A program made the translations under genes and the position numbers. Below the pieces are notes generated by a model, which made no database searches, was not told the origin of the DNA, and saw only the letters and a program-made list of their open reading frames with translations. From Lachnospiraceae bacterium (lineage in GTDB: Bacteria > Bacillota > Clostridia > Lachnospirales > Lachnospiraceae), in the NCBI GenBank assembly GCA_910575255.1, contig CAJTEM010000022.1, forward strand, positions 30,012 through 94,011: a DNA stretch of 64,000 nucleotides. The letters run 5' to 3'. This document shows, piece by piece, positions 29,835-37,983 of the stretch. The stretch's first letter is position 1; every line of letters begins with the position of its first letter.

Positions 29835-30891
29835 TCTTCAGTCTCCCCCTTACGGAAAAATACTTACCCTTCCGCCCGCAGGGACAATCATCCTCCCCCA
29901 GAATCATCCCCTCATCCTCCGTCAGAAGACAATGACCAGGATAAGACTCAGGAATCGCCGACACTACCTGGATAATTCCCTTCTCTCCAATTCCGCACAC
30001 CGAAAAATCCTCCGGCCTCCGGACAATCACATCCGAAAAAACACTGGCATGAAGATGCCCATACTCACACTCCATGTAAATGCACCCAGTCTGCTCCACC
30101 ATTCCATAATAATCATGAATCTCCTTAAGGCCGCACACCTCTCCCAGCCTGTCACAAAACTCCCGCCGCGACACCGCCTCACTCTCCAGCCTCTTCCAGC
30201 CTCCCCCGTGAATCAGTATCCCATTAGACAAATCCAGCCGGACTCCCCTCTCCTTTAGCCTTAAAAGCTCCTTATAAAAATGCTGCCAGATCATGAAGGT
30301 AAATCCAAAAAGAAAGATCCGCTCTCCCTTATGCCTCTCCAAAAAAGAGACAACCCCCTCCACATCCAGCCTCATCTCATCATCCAGTCCATAGACCCTG
30401 TCCCTGCCAAAAATCGAAAACCCAAGGATTCCCGCCCCCCTGGCGCTGAACATGGCCCGGTTCTTCACCACAGAAGGACAATCAAGAATCATCATAGGCA
30501 TCCTAGCATTTCCCGTAAAAGAAGACACAAGCTTCACCAGCACCTTCTGCTGATACCCCGCCGTCCTCCGGTCCACATAGATTTTCGACACCCGCTGCCC
30601 GCTGGTCCCCGAAGAAGTCATGGTCTTTACAATCTCCCCCTCAGGAACACTCCTTAACTCCAGCTCCTTAAACAGCCGCACAGGAAGAAAAGGCAGGTCA
30701 TAATAAGAATTCACCCTCCCCAGATCAACACCAAAAGCGTCAACCACCCTCTGGTACTCCTCACACGCCCCATAATGCTGCCTGGAAAGACCAATCAACC
30801 GCTCCCCTAGAACCCTCTCTTTCTCCCCCTTTTCAAGAGAATAAGGCTTTAGTTCCAACATCTCCTCAAAGCCGCCCATGCCATCACCCAT
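29788..30891 (-). CDS. luxE: LuxE-family acyl-protein synthetase
   Basis: Member of the LuxE branch of the adenylate-forming enzymes: MTSSGTSGQ is the phosphate-binding loop, DYYGMVEQTG the adenine/substrate motif, and LHASVFSDVIVRRP follows the LuxE pattern. LuxE activates a fatty acid as acyl-AMP and transfers it, via its own cysteine, to LuxC. 367 residues is the usual size. Directly upstream is a second adenylate-forming enzyme and downstream is luxC, giving the natural order for aldehyde formation. Confidence 0.88.
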   Translation of the reverse strand: MGDGMGGFEEMLELKPYSLEKGEKERVLGERLIGLSRQHYGACEEYQRVVDAFGVDLGRVNSYYDLPFLPVRLFKELELRSVPEGEIVKTMTSSGTSGQRVSKIYVDRRTAGYQQKVLVKLVSSFTGNARMPMMILDCPSVVKNRAMFSARGAGILGFSIFGRDRVYGLDDEMRLDVEGVVSFLERHKGERIFLFGFTFMIWQHFYKELLRLKERGVRLDLSNGILIHGGGWKRLESEAVSRREFCDRLGEVCGLKEIHDYYGMVEQTGCIYMECEYGHLHASVFSDVIVRRPEDFSVCGIGEKGIIQVVSAIPESYPGHCLLTEDEGMILGEDDCPCGRKGKYFSVRGRLKNAEIRGCSDTYGGNF

Positions 30892-30908
30892 ACTTCCACA
30901 TCCAATCC

Positions 30909-32324
30909 CTACTCTTCCATATATTTGTTCAGTTCCTGATACAGCACCTTCCCCGAATCATTTCTGGGAATTTCAGGAATCACTCTCACCCGAAAAGCCG
31001 AAGGATTCAGCCCCGTTTTATGAGAAAGAAATTTCCTCACTTCCTCCTCCAAAGCCCCCTCCGTAATAAAACAATACATCTCATCATCACGCCCAGAGCT
31101 TACACAGTCAAGATTCCCGAACCTGGCCTTCACCAGACGGTCAATCTCATCCAGATTCACCCGGTTGCCAAAGATCTTCAAAAACCGCTTCTTCCTCCCC
31201 ACAATATAGTAATACCCGTCAGAATCAAACTTGGCCATGTCCCCTGTCTCCAGACGCCCATGACGTTCATCCCCCTTAGCCAGGTCTTTTCCACACTCTC
31301 CATAACCCAAAGTCACATTAGGCCCCTCATACACCAGCTCCCCTACCCGGTCCGGTTCCCTGATTTCCCTCCCATCCACATCCATAAGAGAAAATTTCCC
31401 GCCCGGTATAGCGATCCCCATACTCCCGTACTTTTCCAGAGATCGCTTATAAGGCAGATAAGACATTCTGGCCGTAGCCTCCGCCTGCCCGTACATCACA
31501 TAGAACCGCTTTCCATGCTCTATGGCATACTCCGCAAACCTCCTGTGAAGCTCCGGCTGCAGTTTCCCCCCCGCCTGAGTCATGGTCCTAAGAGAAGGAA
31601 GCTCCATTCCAAAAAACCGCAGCTTCTCCAGCATCTCATAAGTATAAGGAACCCCTCCAAAAGAAGTAGCCCCCTCCCTCTTAAAAAATGTCCAGAAATC
31701 CTTCTGCATCAGTCCCTTGTCCGTCAGCAGAATCTCCGCTCCCACCAACAAATGACTGTTGATAATCGACAAACCATATGTATAATTCATAGGAAGAGTC
31801 GTAATGGGCCGCTCCCCCTCATCCAGCTCCAGATACTCCACAATGGCCCTGGCATTGGACAGTACATTCCCATAGCTCTGCCTCACTAACTTCGGACTCC
31901 CCGTAGAACCAGAAGTCGTAAGCAAAAGACACAGCTCCTCATACAACCCATATCCCCTCTCATACCCTGTTCCAAGAAGCACATACCCAAAAGCCTGATA
32001 CCTGACAGCAAAACCCTCAAACCTGTGTGCCAGCTCCTCCGGCACCCACAGATAATCCGGCCGGTAAATCTCCATAAGCCCTGCAAGAAGCTCCTCATCC
32101 AGATTCCGGGCCAAAAGCAGAGGCACCGAGCCCCCGTTAATACACCCCGTGTACCCCGCCAGGCTTCCCATAGTATTAGAACACAAGACAAAGACCAGAC
32201 TCCTTTCCCCCAGCGCTTCCCCAAACCGCCGGTTCTCCTCCTCCAGTTCTTCATAATACAAAGTTCTTCCCCACTCATCTGCGGCGGCCACACGGCCAGA
32301 AAACTGTCTGAAATCCCACATCAT
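30909..32324 (-). CDS. AMP-dependent acyl ligase
   Basis: ANL-superfamily enzyme: LLTTSGSTGSPK is the P-loop, YGQAEATAR the A5 region, LETGDMAKFDSDGYYYIVGRKK split across A7/A8, and NDSGKVLYQEL the terminal lysine (A10). Start 32324 (AGAGGA upstream) gives 471 residues. The frame is open further, but those residues are hydrophobic junk from an AT-rich intergenic stretch. It likely activates a fatty or hydroxy acid for the ACP encoded at 33421. The small size excludes an NRPS module. Confidence 0.88.
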   Translation of the reverse strand: MMWDFRQFSGRVAAADEWGRTLYYEELEEENRRFGEALGERSLVFVLCSNTMGSLAGYTGCINGGSVPLLLARNLDEELLAGLMEIYRPDYLWVPEELAHRFEGFAVRYQAFGYVLLGTGYERGYGLYEELCLLLTTSGSTGSPKLVRQSYGNVLSNARAIVEYLELDEGERPITTLPMNYTYGLSIINSHLLVGAEILLTDKGLMQKDFWTFFKREGATSFGGVPYTYEMLEKLRFFGMELPSLRTMTQAGGKLQPELHRRFAEYAIEHGKRFYVMYGQAEATARMSYLPYKRSLEKYGSMGIAIPGGKFSLMDVDGREIREPDRVGELVYEGPNVTLGYGECGKDLAKGDERHGRLETGDMAKFDSDGYYYIVGRKKRFLKIFGNRVNLDEIDRLVKARFGNLDCVSSGRDDEMYCFITEGALEEEVRKFLSHKTGLNPSAFRVRVIPEIPRNDSGKVLYQELNKYMEE

Positions 32325-32356
32325 GCTTCTTCCTCTCTTCAACAACCACCAGGATA

Positions 32357-32385
32357 TATTGACAATATAAATAAATTTTAATACA
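32357..32385 (+). promoter_or_regulatory. Promoter of the orphan DinJ-type antitoxin
   Basis: TTGACA at 32357 and TACAAT at 32380 are separated by 17 bp, a near-consensus vegetative promoter facing right. ATATTGACAATAT around the -35 is a palindrome and may be the antitoxin's own operator, as in RelB/DinJ systems. Confidence 0.75.
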
Positions 32386-32419
32386 ATATATCTATCAATA
32401 ACAAGGTGAGGTACAACCA

Positions 32420-32686
32420 GTGGCACAAACAAATATCAATATACGCATGGACGATACATTAAAACAACAATTTGAACACCTCTGCAATGAACTCGGCCTG
32501 ACCATGACAACCGCCTTTAACATTTTCGCCAAGACAATGGTTCGCCAGCAGGGAATCCCCTTTGAAGTTTCCCTGAATACCCCCAATGCCGAAACTCTGG
32601 CCGCTGTTGATGATGTCAATCACGGAAGAAATCTCAGCAAAACCTTCCACAGCGTTGCCGATCTTATGGAGGATTTAAATGCTTGA
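32420..32686 (+). CDS. dinJ: RelB/DinJ-family antitoxin, orphan
   Basis: The N-terminal ribbon-helix-helix reads TNINIRMDDTLKQQFE, followed by GLTMTTAFNIFAKTMV and the IPFEVS turn typical of DinJ. It uses a GTG start with GAGG 8 bases upstream. It is the only plus-strand gene inside the 38-kb minus-strand glycan locus. The usual overlapping toxin start is still visible (ATGCTTGA at the antitoxin stop), but the frame that follows does not resemble YafQ and runs antisense into the thioesterase gene. It appears to be a leftover of a toxin-antitoxin pair. Confidence 0.85.
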   Translation: MAQTNINIRMDDTLKQQFEHLCNELGLTMTTAFNIFAKTMVRQQGIPFEVSLNTPNAETLAAVDDVNHGRNLSKTFHSVADLMEDLNA

Positions 32687-32700
32687 TGTATCCCCCTTCT

Positions 32701-33405
32701 TCACAAATATTTATCCAAATGTCTGTTCACAATTCCCGCCATTTCGCTGTAATACTGATGAACAAAAAAATGATTATCCCCTAATTCATAAAAATCAGTA
32801 TTGCCTTCCGTCAAATCCCTCCAGCCATACGCATTAGCAGACAACGGATCCTTGGGACTGTACATAACTGTTGTATCACAAGGAATTTTCTTCCCGATTT
32901 CCCTGTACTTATACTGAGACCAGACCATATAATCCCGTCTCACCGGTTCCATATAAATCTTCAAAAACCTTTGATTCTCAAGAATCCTTCGGTCAAACCC
33001 TCCCAACTCCATCATCCGCTTCACAAACTCATTATCCGACAATTCGTGATACCTCTGACTTACACTCTCGTCCCTCAAATCTCCGCGGGCACAGATAAAG
33101 CAATGCTTCAAATCTCCCCCTATCTTTCTTTTCGTAATAAGATCAAAGGCTAAAACACTCCCCAGACTGTATCCCAGAACCGCTATAGGAAGATCACTGC
33201 GCCTTCCATGAATATAACTGGCCACATCCTCTAAAAACTTTTCATAATCAGTGATATAATCTTCTTTATACCGACTTAATCTTCCCGCATATTCTACGCT
33301 GATAACCTCTATATGGCTGTCAAGAAGATCTGTCAGCCGCTTAAAAGAAGCAGAATTTCCTCCTGCAAATGGCAGGAGAAATAATTGTATTTTCTTCTTA
33401 TTCAT
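32701..33405 (-). CDS. Type II thioesterase
   Basis: Alpha/beta hydrolase of the GrsT/SrfAD type: LLPFAGGNSASF, the nucleophile elbow GYSLGS (usually GHSMGG), and a C-terminal DNHFFVHQYY containing the catalytic His. These enzymes release acyl groups from carrier proteins. In luminous bacteria LuxD does this job for LuxE and LuxC; this enzyme could play that part here. It lies 15 bp from the ACP gene, on the same strand. Confidence 0.88.
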   Translation of the reverse strand: MNKKKIQLFLLPFAGGNSASFKRLTDLLDSHIEVISVEYAGRLSRYKEDYITDYEKFLEDVASYIHGRRSDLPIAVLGYSLGSVLAFDLITKRKIGGDLKHCFICARGDLRDESVSQRYHELSDNEFVKRMMELGGFDRRILENQRFLKIYMEPVRRDYMVWSQYKYREIGKKIPCDTTVMYSPKDPLSANAYGWRDLTEGNTDFYELGDNHFFVHQYYSEMAGIVNRHLDKYL

Positions 33406-33420
33406 AGTATCTTATATTGC

Positions 33421-33660
33421 CTAAAACTCTATATCATAGTTTTTTTCTAGGATTTCCTTGCCCTTTTCAAAAGAGCTTAAATCTATAATATCATCTGTAT
33501 CCATCATAATATCAAATGTATCTTCCAATGCAGCTATCAATGTCATATGACCAACAGAATCCCATTCATTAATATCCTGATACTGCAGTCCACTTAATTT
33601 ATTTTCATCAATTTCAAAAGTCTGCATAAATATCCGTTTATACTTCTCAATATTTCCCAT
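33421..33660 (-). CDS. Acyl carrier protein
   Basis: 79 residues with the phosphopantetheine attachment site in NEWDSVGHM (Ser at about residue 35), acidic helices and the LEDTFDI segment after it. A strong GGGAG lies upstream. It is a dedicated carrier, because a housekeeping ACP would normally sit in a fab operon. Neighbours (thioesterase, FabG-like SDR, hot-dog dehydratase, ligase) suggest it carries a short or hydroxylated acyl chain for the glycan. Confidence 0.92.
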   Translation of the reverse strand: MGNIEKYKRIFMQTFEIDENKLSGLQYQDINEWDSVGHMTLIAALEDTFDIMMDTDDIIDLSSFEKGKEILEKNYDIEF

Positions 33661-33708
33661 TTTTCTCTTTCTCCCTATCCTTTATAATTCACTTGTAGAT
33701 AATAAACT

Positions 33709-34677
33709 TCACTTAAGTTCTGATATGATTGCTTCCTTTATATATGGTGCGGTAAGGTGGCTTGTTTGCATCACATGCGAATAAGCCCCTACATGAGGAA
33801 ACCTATCATCAATACCCAGTCTTATCAGTCTGCAAGGTATATTCTTATCAGAAACTATTCCGGATATAATACTGCCTAAACCACTGCCTCTAAAATGTTC
33901 TTCAACGGTTATTATGTATTTATATCTGCTGATAATACTGGCCAGTTCCCTATCATCTACAGGTTTTAAACAACAAATATCATATAATGCACTGTTGATC
34001 CCTTCATTTTTTAATGCCCGTGTAGCCCTCAAACATTCAGATGTTATACTGCCGGTCGATATTATCGCAACGGTTTCTCCCTCCCGTAATAACGCAGGCG
34101 TATGAATATTAAGATCATACTCCTCATTAAAAACAGTTGGGGTTCCATCAATACCTGTCAATCTCAAATATGCTGGTCCCTCATAATCGGCCAAAAAGGA
34201 AATACACTCTGCTTCCTCTACAACATCTGCCGGACTTAACACTAACATACCTGGGATGGACCTCATCAAAGAAATGTCCTCTAAACAATAATGGGTATTT
34301 CCCTGAACACCCAATGACATTCCGCTTGCCAACGCGACAATTTTCACATTTAGATTCATATAACCCGCAAGCGTCCGAACCGCTTCATAATTACGCATTG
34401 ACACAAAAGGCGCAAAAGAACAGAGGAACACATTGTGCCCTTCTTTCGCCATTCCACAAGCGATGCCTGTCATATTTTGTTCAGCGATACCAATGTTATA
34501 AAACTGCCTGGGAAATTTTTCCTTGAAAGGAATAAGGTTCGCGGAATCCGCAACATCAGCTGTTAAAGCTACTAATTCAGGATGATCCTCTGCCACAGTC
34601 TCCAGCATTGGACCATATGCCTTTCTCATACCCAGTCTTGTCCAATTTCCTATATCCTTTCGATTCAAATTAATCAT
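33709..34677 (-). CDS. Transketolase, C-terminal subunit
   Basis: Pyrimidine-binding and C-terminal domains of a split transketolase. ALTADVADS and YNIGIAEQNMTGIACGMA contain the conserved Glu that activates the thiamin ring, and CSFAPFVSMR and GVQGNTHYCLEDI are also family-like. 322 residues. ATG overlaps the N-terminal subunit's stop (ATGA), so both are made together. Being inside an acyl/glycan locus, it may act on something other than pentose phosphates. Confidence 0.92.
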   Translation of the reverse strand: MINLNRKDIGNWTRLGMRKAYGPMLETVAEDHPELVALTADVADSANLIPFKEKFPRQFYNIGIAEQNMTGIACGMAKEGHNVFLCSFAPFVSMRNYEAVRTLAGYMNLNVKIVALASGMSLGVQGNTHYCLEDISLMRSIPGMLVLSPADVVEEAECISFLADYEGPAYLRLTGIDGTPTVFNEEYDLNIHTPALLREGETVAIISTGSITSECLRATRALKNEGINSALYDICCLKPVDDRELASIISRYKYIITVEEHFRGSGLGSIISGIVSDKNIPCRLIRLGIDDRFPHVGAYSHVMQTSHLTAPYIKEAIISELK

Positions 34678-35498
34678 TGCGCATTCTCCATTTCCTTTTT
34701 AAAAGCCATATATTGTTCCTCAGTAAGTCTGGCATGATGCCATCCAACTTTCCCCTCTATGGATGGAATCCCCTTGGCTTTTAACGTATGCGCGATCACT
34801 ACATTTGGTTTTTCCATTGACAGGCTGTAGAACGCCCCTAACAGCTCAGAAATATCATTTCCATCATCGACACTTAAAACATTCCAGCCAAACCCCTCCC
34901 ATACCTTTTCCATATGGTAAATCGGCATTGTATCCATAATATACCCATCCAAAGATTGTCCGTTCACATCTATAACCGCGACAATGTTATCTAATTTATA
35001 TTTTGCCGCTGCCATTGCCGCTTCCCATACAGTGCCTTCATTGCATTCCCCATCTCCCAAAAGGACGTAAGTTTTGAACTTGGATTTCCTTATTTTAGCA
35101 CTTAACGCGATTCCAACCCCTATAGACAAACCATATCCTAAACTTCCGCTGGAAATCTCTATGCCTTTTTCGATATTCATTATCTCGTGGGTAGGAAACC
35201 ATGTGTCAGGCTCCTCAAATGTCATCATTTCCTCTTTTGTTATGAAACCATACTCTGCTAAAGCCGCATAATGCGCAATAGCAGTATGCCCTTTGCTTAA
35301 GATAAATCGGTCACGCCGACTATCTGTCACCAAATCGGGAGAAAGATTGAGAACTCTGCCATATAAAGTTGCCAATATTTCCGTACTGGAAAACGCCCCT
35401 CCCAAATGTCCGCCGTTTACTCCTGATTTATAAGTCATTTCCAGTATATCTTCTCTTATTCTTCTTGCAATATCAGCTATCTGTTCTATAGTATTCAC
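34674..35498 (-). CDS. Transketolase, N-terminal subunit
   Basis: TPP-binding half of a split transketolase: NGGHLGGAFSSTEI, KGHTAIAHYA and LLGDGECNEGTVWEA (the GDG motif with downstream Asn for Mg-TPP). 274 residues, matching paired subunits of Firmicutes. The start is a GTG at 35498 with GGAGG rather far (12 bases) upstream. Partner of the gene at 33709. Confidence 0.92.
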   Translation of the reverse strand: MNTIEQIADIARRIREDILEMTYKSGVNGGHLGGAFSSTEILATLYGRVLNLSPDLVTDSRRDRFILSKGHTAIAHYAALAEYGFITKEEMMTFEEPDTWFPTHEIMNIEKGIEISSGSLGYGLSIGVGIALSAKIRKSKFKTYVLLGDGECNEGTVWEAAMAAAKYKLDNIVAVIDVNGQSLDGYIMDTMPIYHMEKVWEGFGWNVLSVDDGNDISELLGAFYSLSMEKPNVVIAHTLKAKGIPSIEGKVGWHHARLTEEQYMAFKKEMENAQ

Positions 35499-35500
35499 AA

Positions 35501-36238
35501 CTAAAACATTCCTCCATCCACATGTACGGTCTGCGCGGTCATATAGCTTGACTGATCACTCAATAAAAAGCTGATTACATTTGCTATTTCATTCGGTTCC
35601 GCCACACGCCCAATTATAATCCCACTTTTTAATTTCTCCCACGCTTCTTCTGAAGCATGCTTCTTCATATCTGTATTCACCAGACCGGGGGCTACCGCAT
35701 TAACTCGAATACCTTCTGATGATAATTCTTTAGCTAAGACCTTAACCGCATGTGAAACTGCTGCCTTACTTCCGCCGTACGCAATATTGCCAACCTCCGG
35801 AATAAAACCAGAGACAGAAGAGACGAATACTATACTCCCTGTATTCCTTGTCATCCTTCTCATCAGCAGCTGCGTCAGATACAATGCTGAAAAATAATTG
35901 GTGCCGAAAATATTCTTAATATCTTCAATCCTCATCATCTGAAACTTGTTATATACCGCGATACCAGCATTATTTACAAGGCCGTCAATAGGTCTTTTAC
36001 TTTTTATAATATTCCTGACTGCCTCCTTAACCTGATTCTCATCTGTAAGCTCGAAATAAACAGGCTCAATAACAGTACCATTTTGAGAAGCTATTTCCTT
36101 TAATCTCTTCTCAAAACTGTCATCCTTCTTCCTTGCGCATGCCCATACATTTGCTCCTTCAGATGCCAGCTTACAGACAGTCGCCATTCCAATGCCTCTG
36201 CTGGAACCTGTGACAACAATATTCTTTCCCTGAAGCAT
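35501..36238 (-). CDS. FabG-like short-chain dehydrogenase
   Basis: Classical SDR: GSSRGIGMAT, NNAGIAVYN, catalytic Ser in FVSSVSGF, YGGSKAA (Tyr-Lys) and APGLVNTDM. 245 residues. Best guess is reduction of a 3-oxoacyl-ACP or another keto intermediate in the local acyl pathway. Its start (AAAGGA upstream) overlaps the preceding hot-dog gene by 68 bp, so the two are tightly coupled. Confidence 0.9.
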   Translation of the reverse strand: MLQGKNIVVTGSSRGIGMATVCKLASEGANVWACARKKDDSFEKRLKEIASQNGTVIEPVYFELTDENQVKEAVRNIIKSKRPIDGLVNNAGIAVYNKFQMMRIEDIKNIFGTNYFSALYLTQLLMRRMTRNTGSIVFVSSVSGFIPEVGNIAYGGSKAAVSHAVKVLAKELSSEGIRVNAVAPGLVNTDMKKHASEEAWEKLKSGIIIGRVAEPNEIANVISFLLSDQSSYMTAQTVHVDGGMF

Positions 36239-37214
36239 CTTTATCCTTTATCCTCCTCTCATTGAGGCATTCTGAAAACTTTTTCATCTCGTCTGGCTGG
36301 ATCAGCACAAAGCTCATCTCACAAACTTTTTTATTTCCAACCGTTGCAGTCCCTGTATATTGTGCCATTCCATTTCTAAAACTCTTCAATATAACATATG
36401 TCTTCAATATATCACCTGGCCGAACTTCCGCAAAAAATCTCATTTGGTTACAGTTGTTAAACATCATTAAAGGATTCTGTATCTCATCTCGCTGGGTAAC
36501 TATCAGTACTCCGGTCTGCATGATTGATTCCATAACAAATCCCACTGGCATCTCCAATTCGCCAAATTTATAATACCAATCCAGAAACGATGAATACTTC
36601 CTTCCTTTTCCAAAGCTTGATGATATTTCAGCATAGTCAATAAACCGATATTCAACAGGATCTGCCAAAAATTTGTCCATATTAGAGTAATCAAATACTT
36701 TTACCCCCCCCCCACTAATTTGGGGTATTTCTTCTGCTTTCTTATCTCCCAGTGAAATCATCTGTCCTTTAAGAAGCATTGTAAACTTCATTGAACAGGC
36801 CAATAATTCCTTTTCTTCATTAAATCTCTCCAGCTTGACATCACCATGAAATTTCGCGATTCCGCGTTTAAAGCTATCCAAACTCACATGTGTCTTTAAC
36901 ACATCCCCAGGTCTGACAGAATGATACATACGCATATTCTCACAACTGCTAAAAAGCATTACTTTTTCATCTACATCTGGAAGTGATGTGATAATCAAAA
37001 GTCCTGTCTGCTGTAATGTTTCCATTACAAGTACCCCAGGCATAACCGGATTACCTGGAAAATGAATCTTGAAAAACCAATCAAGTGAAGATACCGCCTT
37101 TCTTCCCCATGCTTCCGCCCCAGGTATTACCTCCGCGCGATCAATAAATCTGTATTCAATCGGAACCGAAGAGTAGTCCTCCATATTCTCCCATGTAATC
37201 CTTAAACGTTCCAT
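36171..37214 (-). CDS. Tandem hot-dog (FabZ-like) dehydratase with poly-G linker
   Basis: Two FabA/FabZ-type hot-dog domains in one chain. The first (about residues 10-150) has the intact HFPGNPVMPGVLVME signature. The second (about 175-320) aligns along its length but reads EMPVGFVMES, lacking the HFPxxPxxPG catalytic segment. The linker is encoded by ten consecutive G, at about residues 166-170. ATG 37214 is selected (AGGA 5-6 bases upstream). The last 20 residues are read out of frame over the SDR start. Probably dehydrates or isomerises the ACP-bound acyl chain. Confidence 0.83.
   Translation of the reverse strand: MERLRITWENMEDYSSVPIEYRFIDRAEVIPGAEAWGRKAVSSLDWFFKIHFPGNPVMPGVLVMETLQQTGLLIITSLPDVDEKVMLFSSCENMRMYHSVRPGDVLKTHVSLDSFKRGIAKFHGDVKLERFNEEKELLACSMKFTMLLKGQMISLGDKKAEEIPQISGGGVKVFDYSNMDKFLADPVEYRFIDYAEISSSFGKGRKYSSFLDWYYKFGELEMPVGFVMESIMQTGVLIVTQRDEIQNPLMMFNNCNQMRFFAEVRPGDILKTYVILKSFRNGMAQYTGTATVGNKKVCEMSFVLIQPDEMKKFSECLNERRIKDKDASGKEYCCHRFQQRHWNGDCL
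36704..36713. repeat. Poly-G(10) homopolymer inside the hot-dog gene
   Basis: Ten consecutive C on the plus strand (G on the coding strand) within the linker between the two hot-dog domains. It is by far the longest GC homopolymer I noticed in the window. Loss or gain of one base would truncate the protein after the first domain. Confidence 0.95.
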
Positions 37215-37302
37215 CTCAATCCTCATTTCACATGCAATTACTTATTGAGATAAAATACTGACAATCTCACCAGCAAACCGTGTTCCCCATGCCGTTCTTT
37301 CT

Positions 37303-37947
37303 TCATTTAAAAACTTTATTGTCATCTTTATATTTCATTACTCTTGCCGGATTCCCTAATGCGATAACATTATCCGGTATATCCCGTGAGACAACAGACC
37401 CCATACCAATCACGGAATTTGCGCCTATTTTGATTTTTTCCTTCACCGGTACATTCATACCAATATAAACGCCTTCACCTACTACACAATTTCCTCCAAA
37501 TGCAACTCCAGAAGAAATCTGACTATTTCTATGAATCATACAATCATGTCCAATCATAACACCTGGTCCAAGAAAAACATTATCTTCCACAACTGTATTA
37601 CAAGAAATAAATGTATGAGGATATATAATTACCCCTTCCCCCAATTTTGCTGATGAACTAATCCAAGTCAAAGGATATATTATATTTGCAAATTCATATC
37701 CTTCCCCCTTGCATTTATTGTATAAGTCAATTTTATATGACGGCTCTCCAAGTGCTATGACTATCTTAGTATTATCCGCTTTATATTTTTGACAAAAGAG
37801 TCCAAATGGCATTTTTTTAATATTTCTAAACATCCCGGGGCCTACGGTATCATCTATAAAAACAATCTCTTCCCAGGCAGCTATCTGGCTCGCTATTTCA
37901 TGAATTTCTCTCCCTAAGTTACCCGCCCCATATATTCCTAATACCAT
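37303..37947 (-). CDS. NeuD/PglD-type sugar O/N-acyltransferase
   Basis: An N-terminal Rossmann-like PglD_N domain (LGIYGAGNLGREI) and a C-terminal left-handed beta-helix with hexapeptide repeats (GVIIYPHTFISC, VMIGHDCMIHR, GVAFGGNCVVG) ending in GNPARVMK. 214 residues. Transfers an acyl group, normally acetyl from acetyl-CoA, to a sugar. Located between the aminotransferase and the hot-dog gene, it may N-acylate the amine that aminotransferase makes. Confidence 0.9.
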   Translation of the reverse strand: MVLGIYGAGNLGREIHEIASQIAAWEEIVFIDDTVGPGMFRNIKKMPFGLFCQKYKADNTKIVIALGEPSYKIDLYNKCKGEGYEFANIIYPLTWISSSAKLGEGVIIYPHTFISCNTVVEDNVFLGPGVMIGHDCMIHRNSQISSGVAFGGNCVVGEGVYIGMNVPVKEKIKIGANSVIGMGSVVSRDIPDNVIALGNPARVMKYKDDNKVFK

Positions 37948-37983
37948 CCTTTTCACCCTCTGTATTTATGTTTATTAAACAAA

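Noticed and set aside
28587..31889. Long plus-strand open frames opposite luxC, luxE and the ligase (some over 200 codons)
   Set aside because: They are rich in His, Pro and Leu, have no binding sites, and arise from the pyrimidine-biased complement of well-recognised minus-strand genes.
32687..32850. Toxin partner of the DinJ antitoxin
   Set aside because: A start codon exists at the overlap, but the translated frame does not resemble YafQ or RelE and is antisense to the thioesterase.
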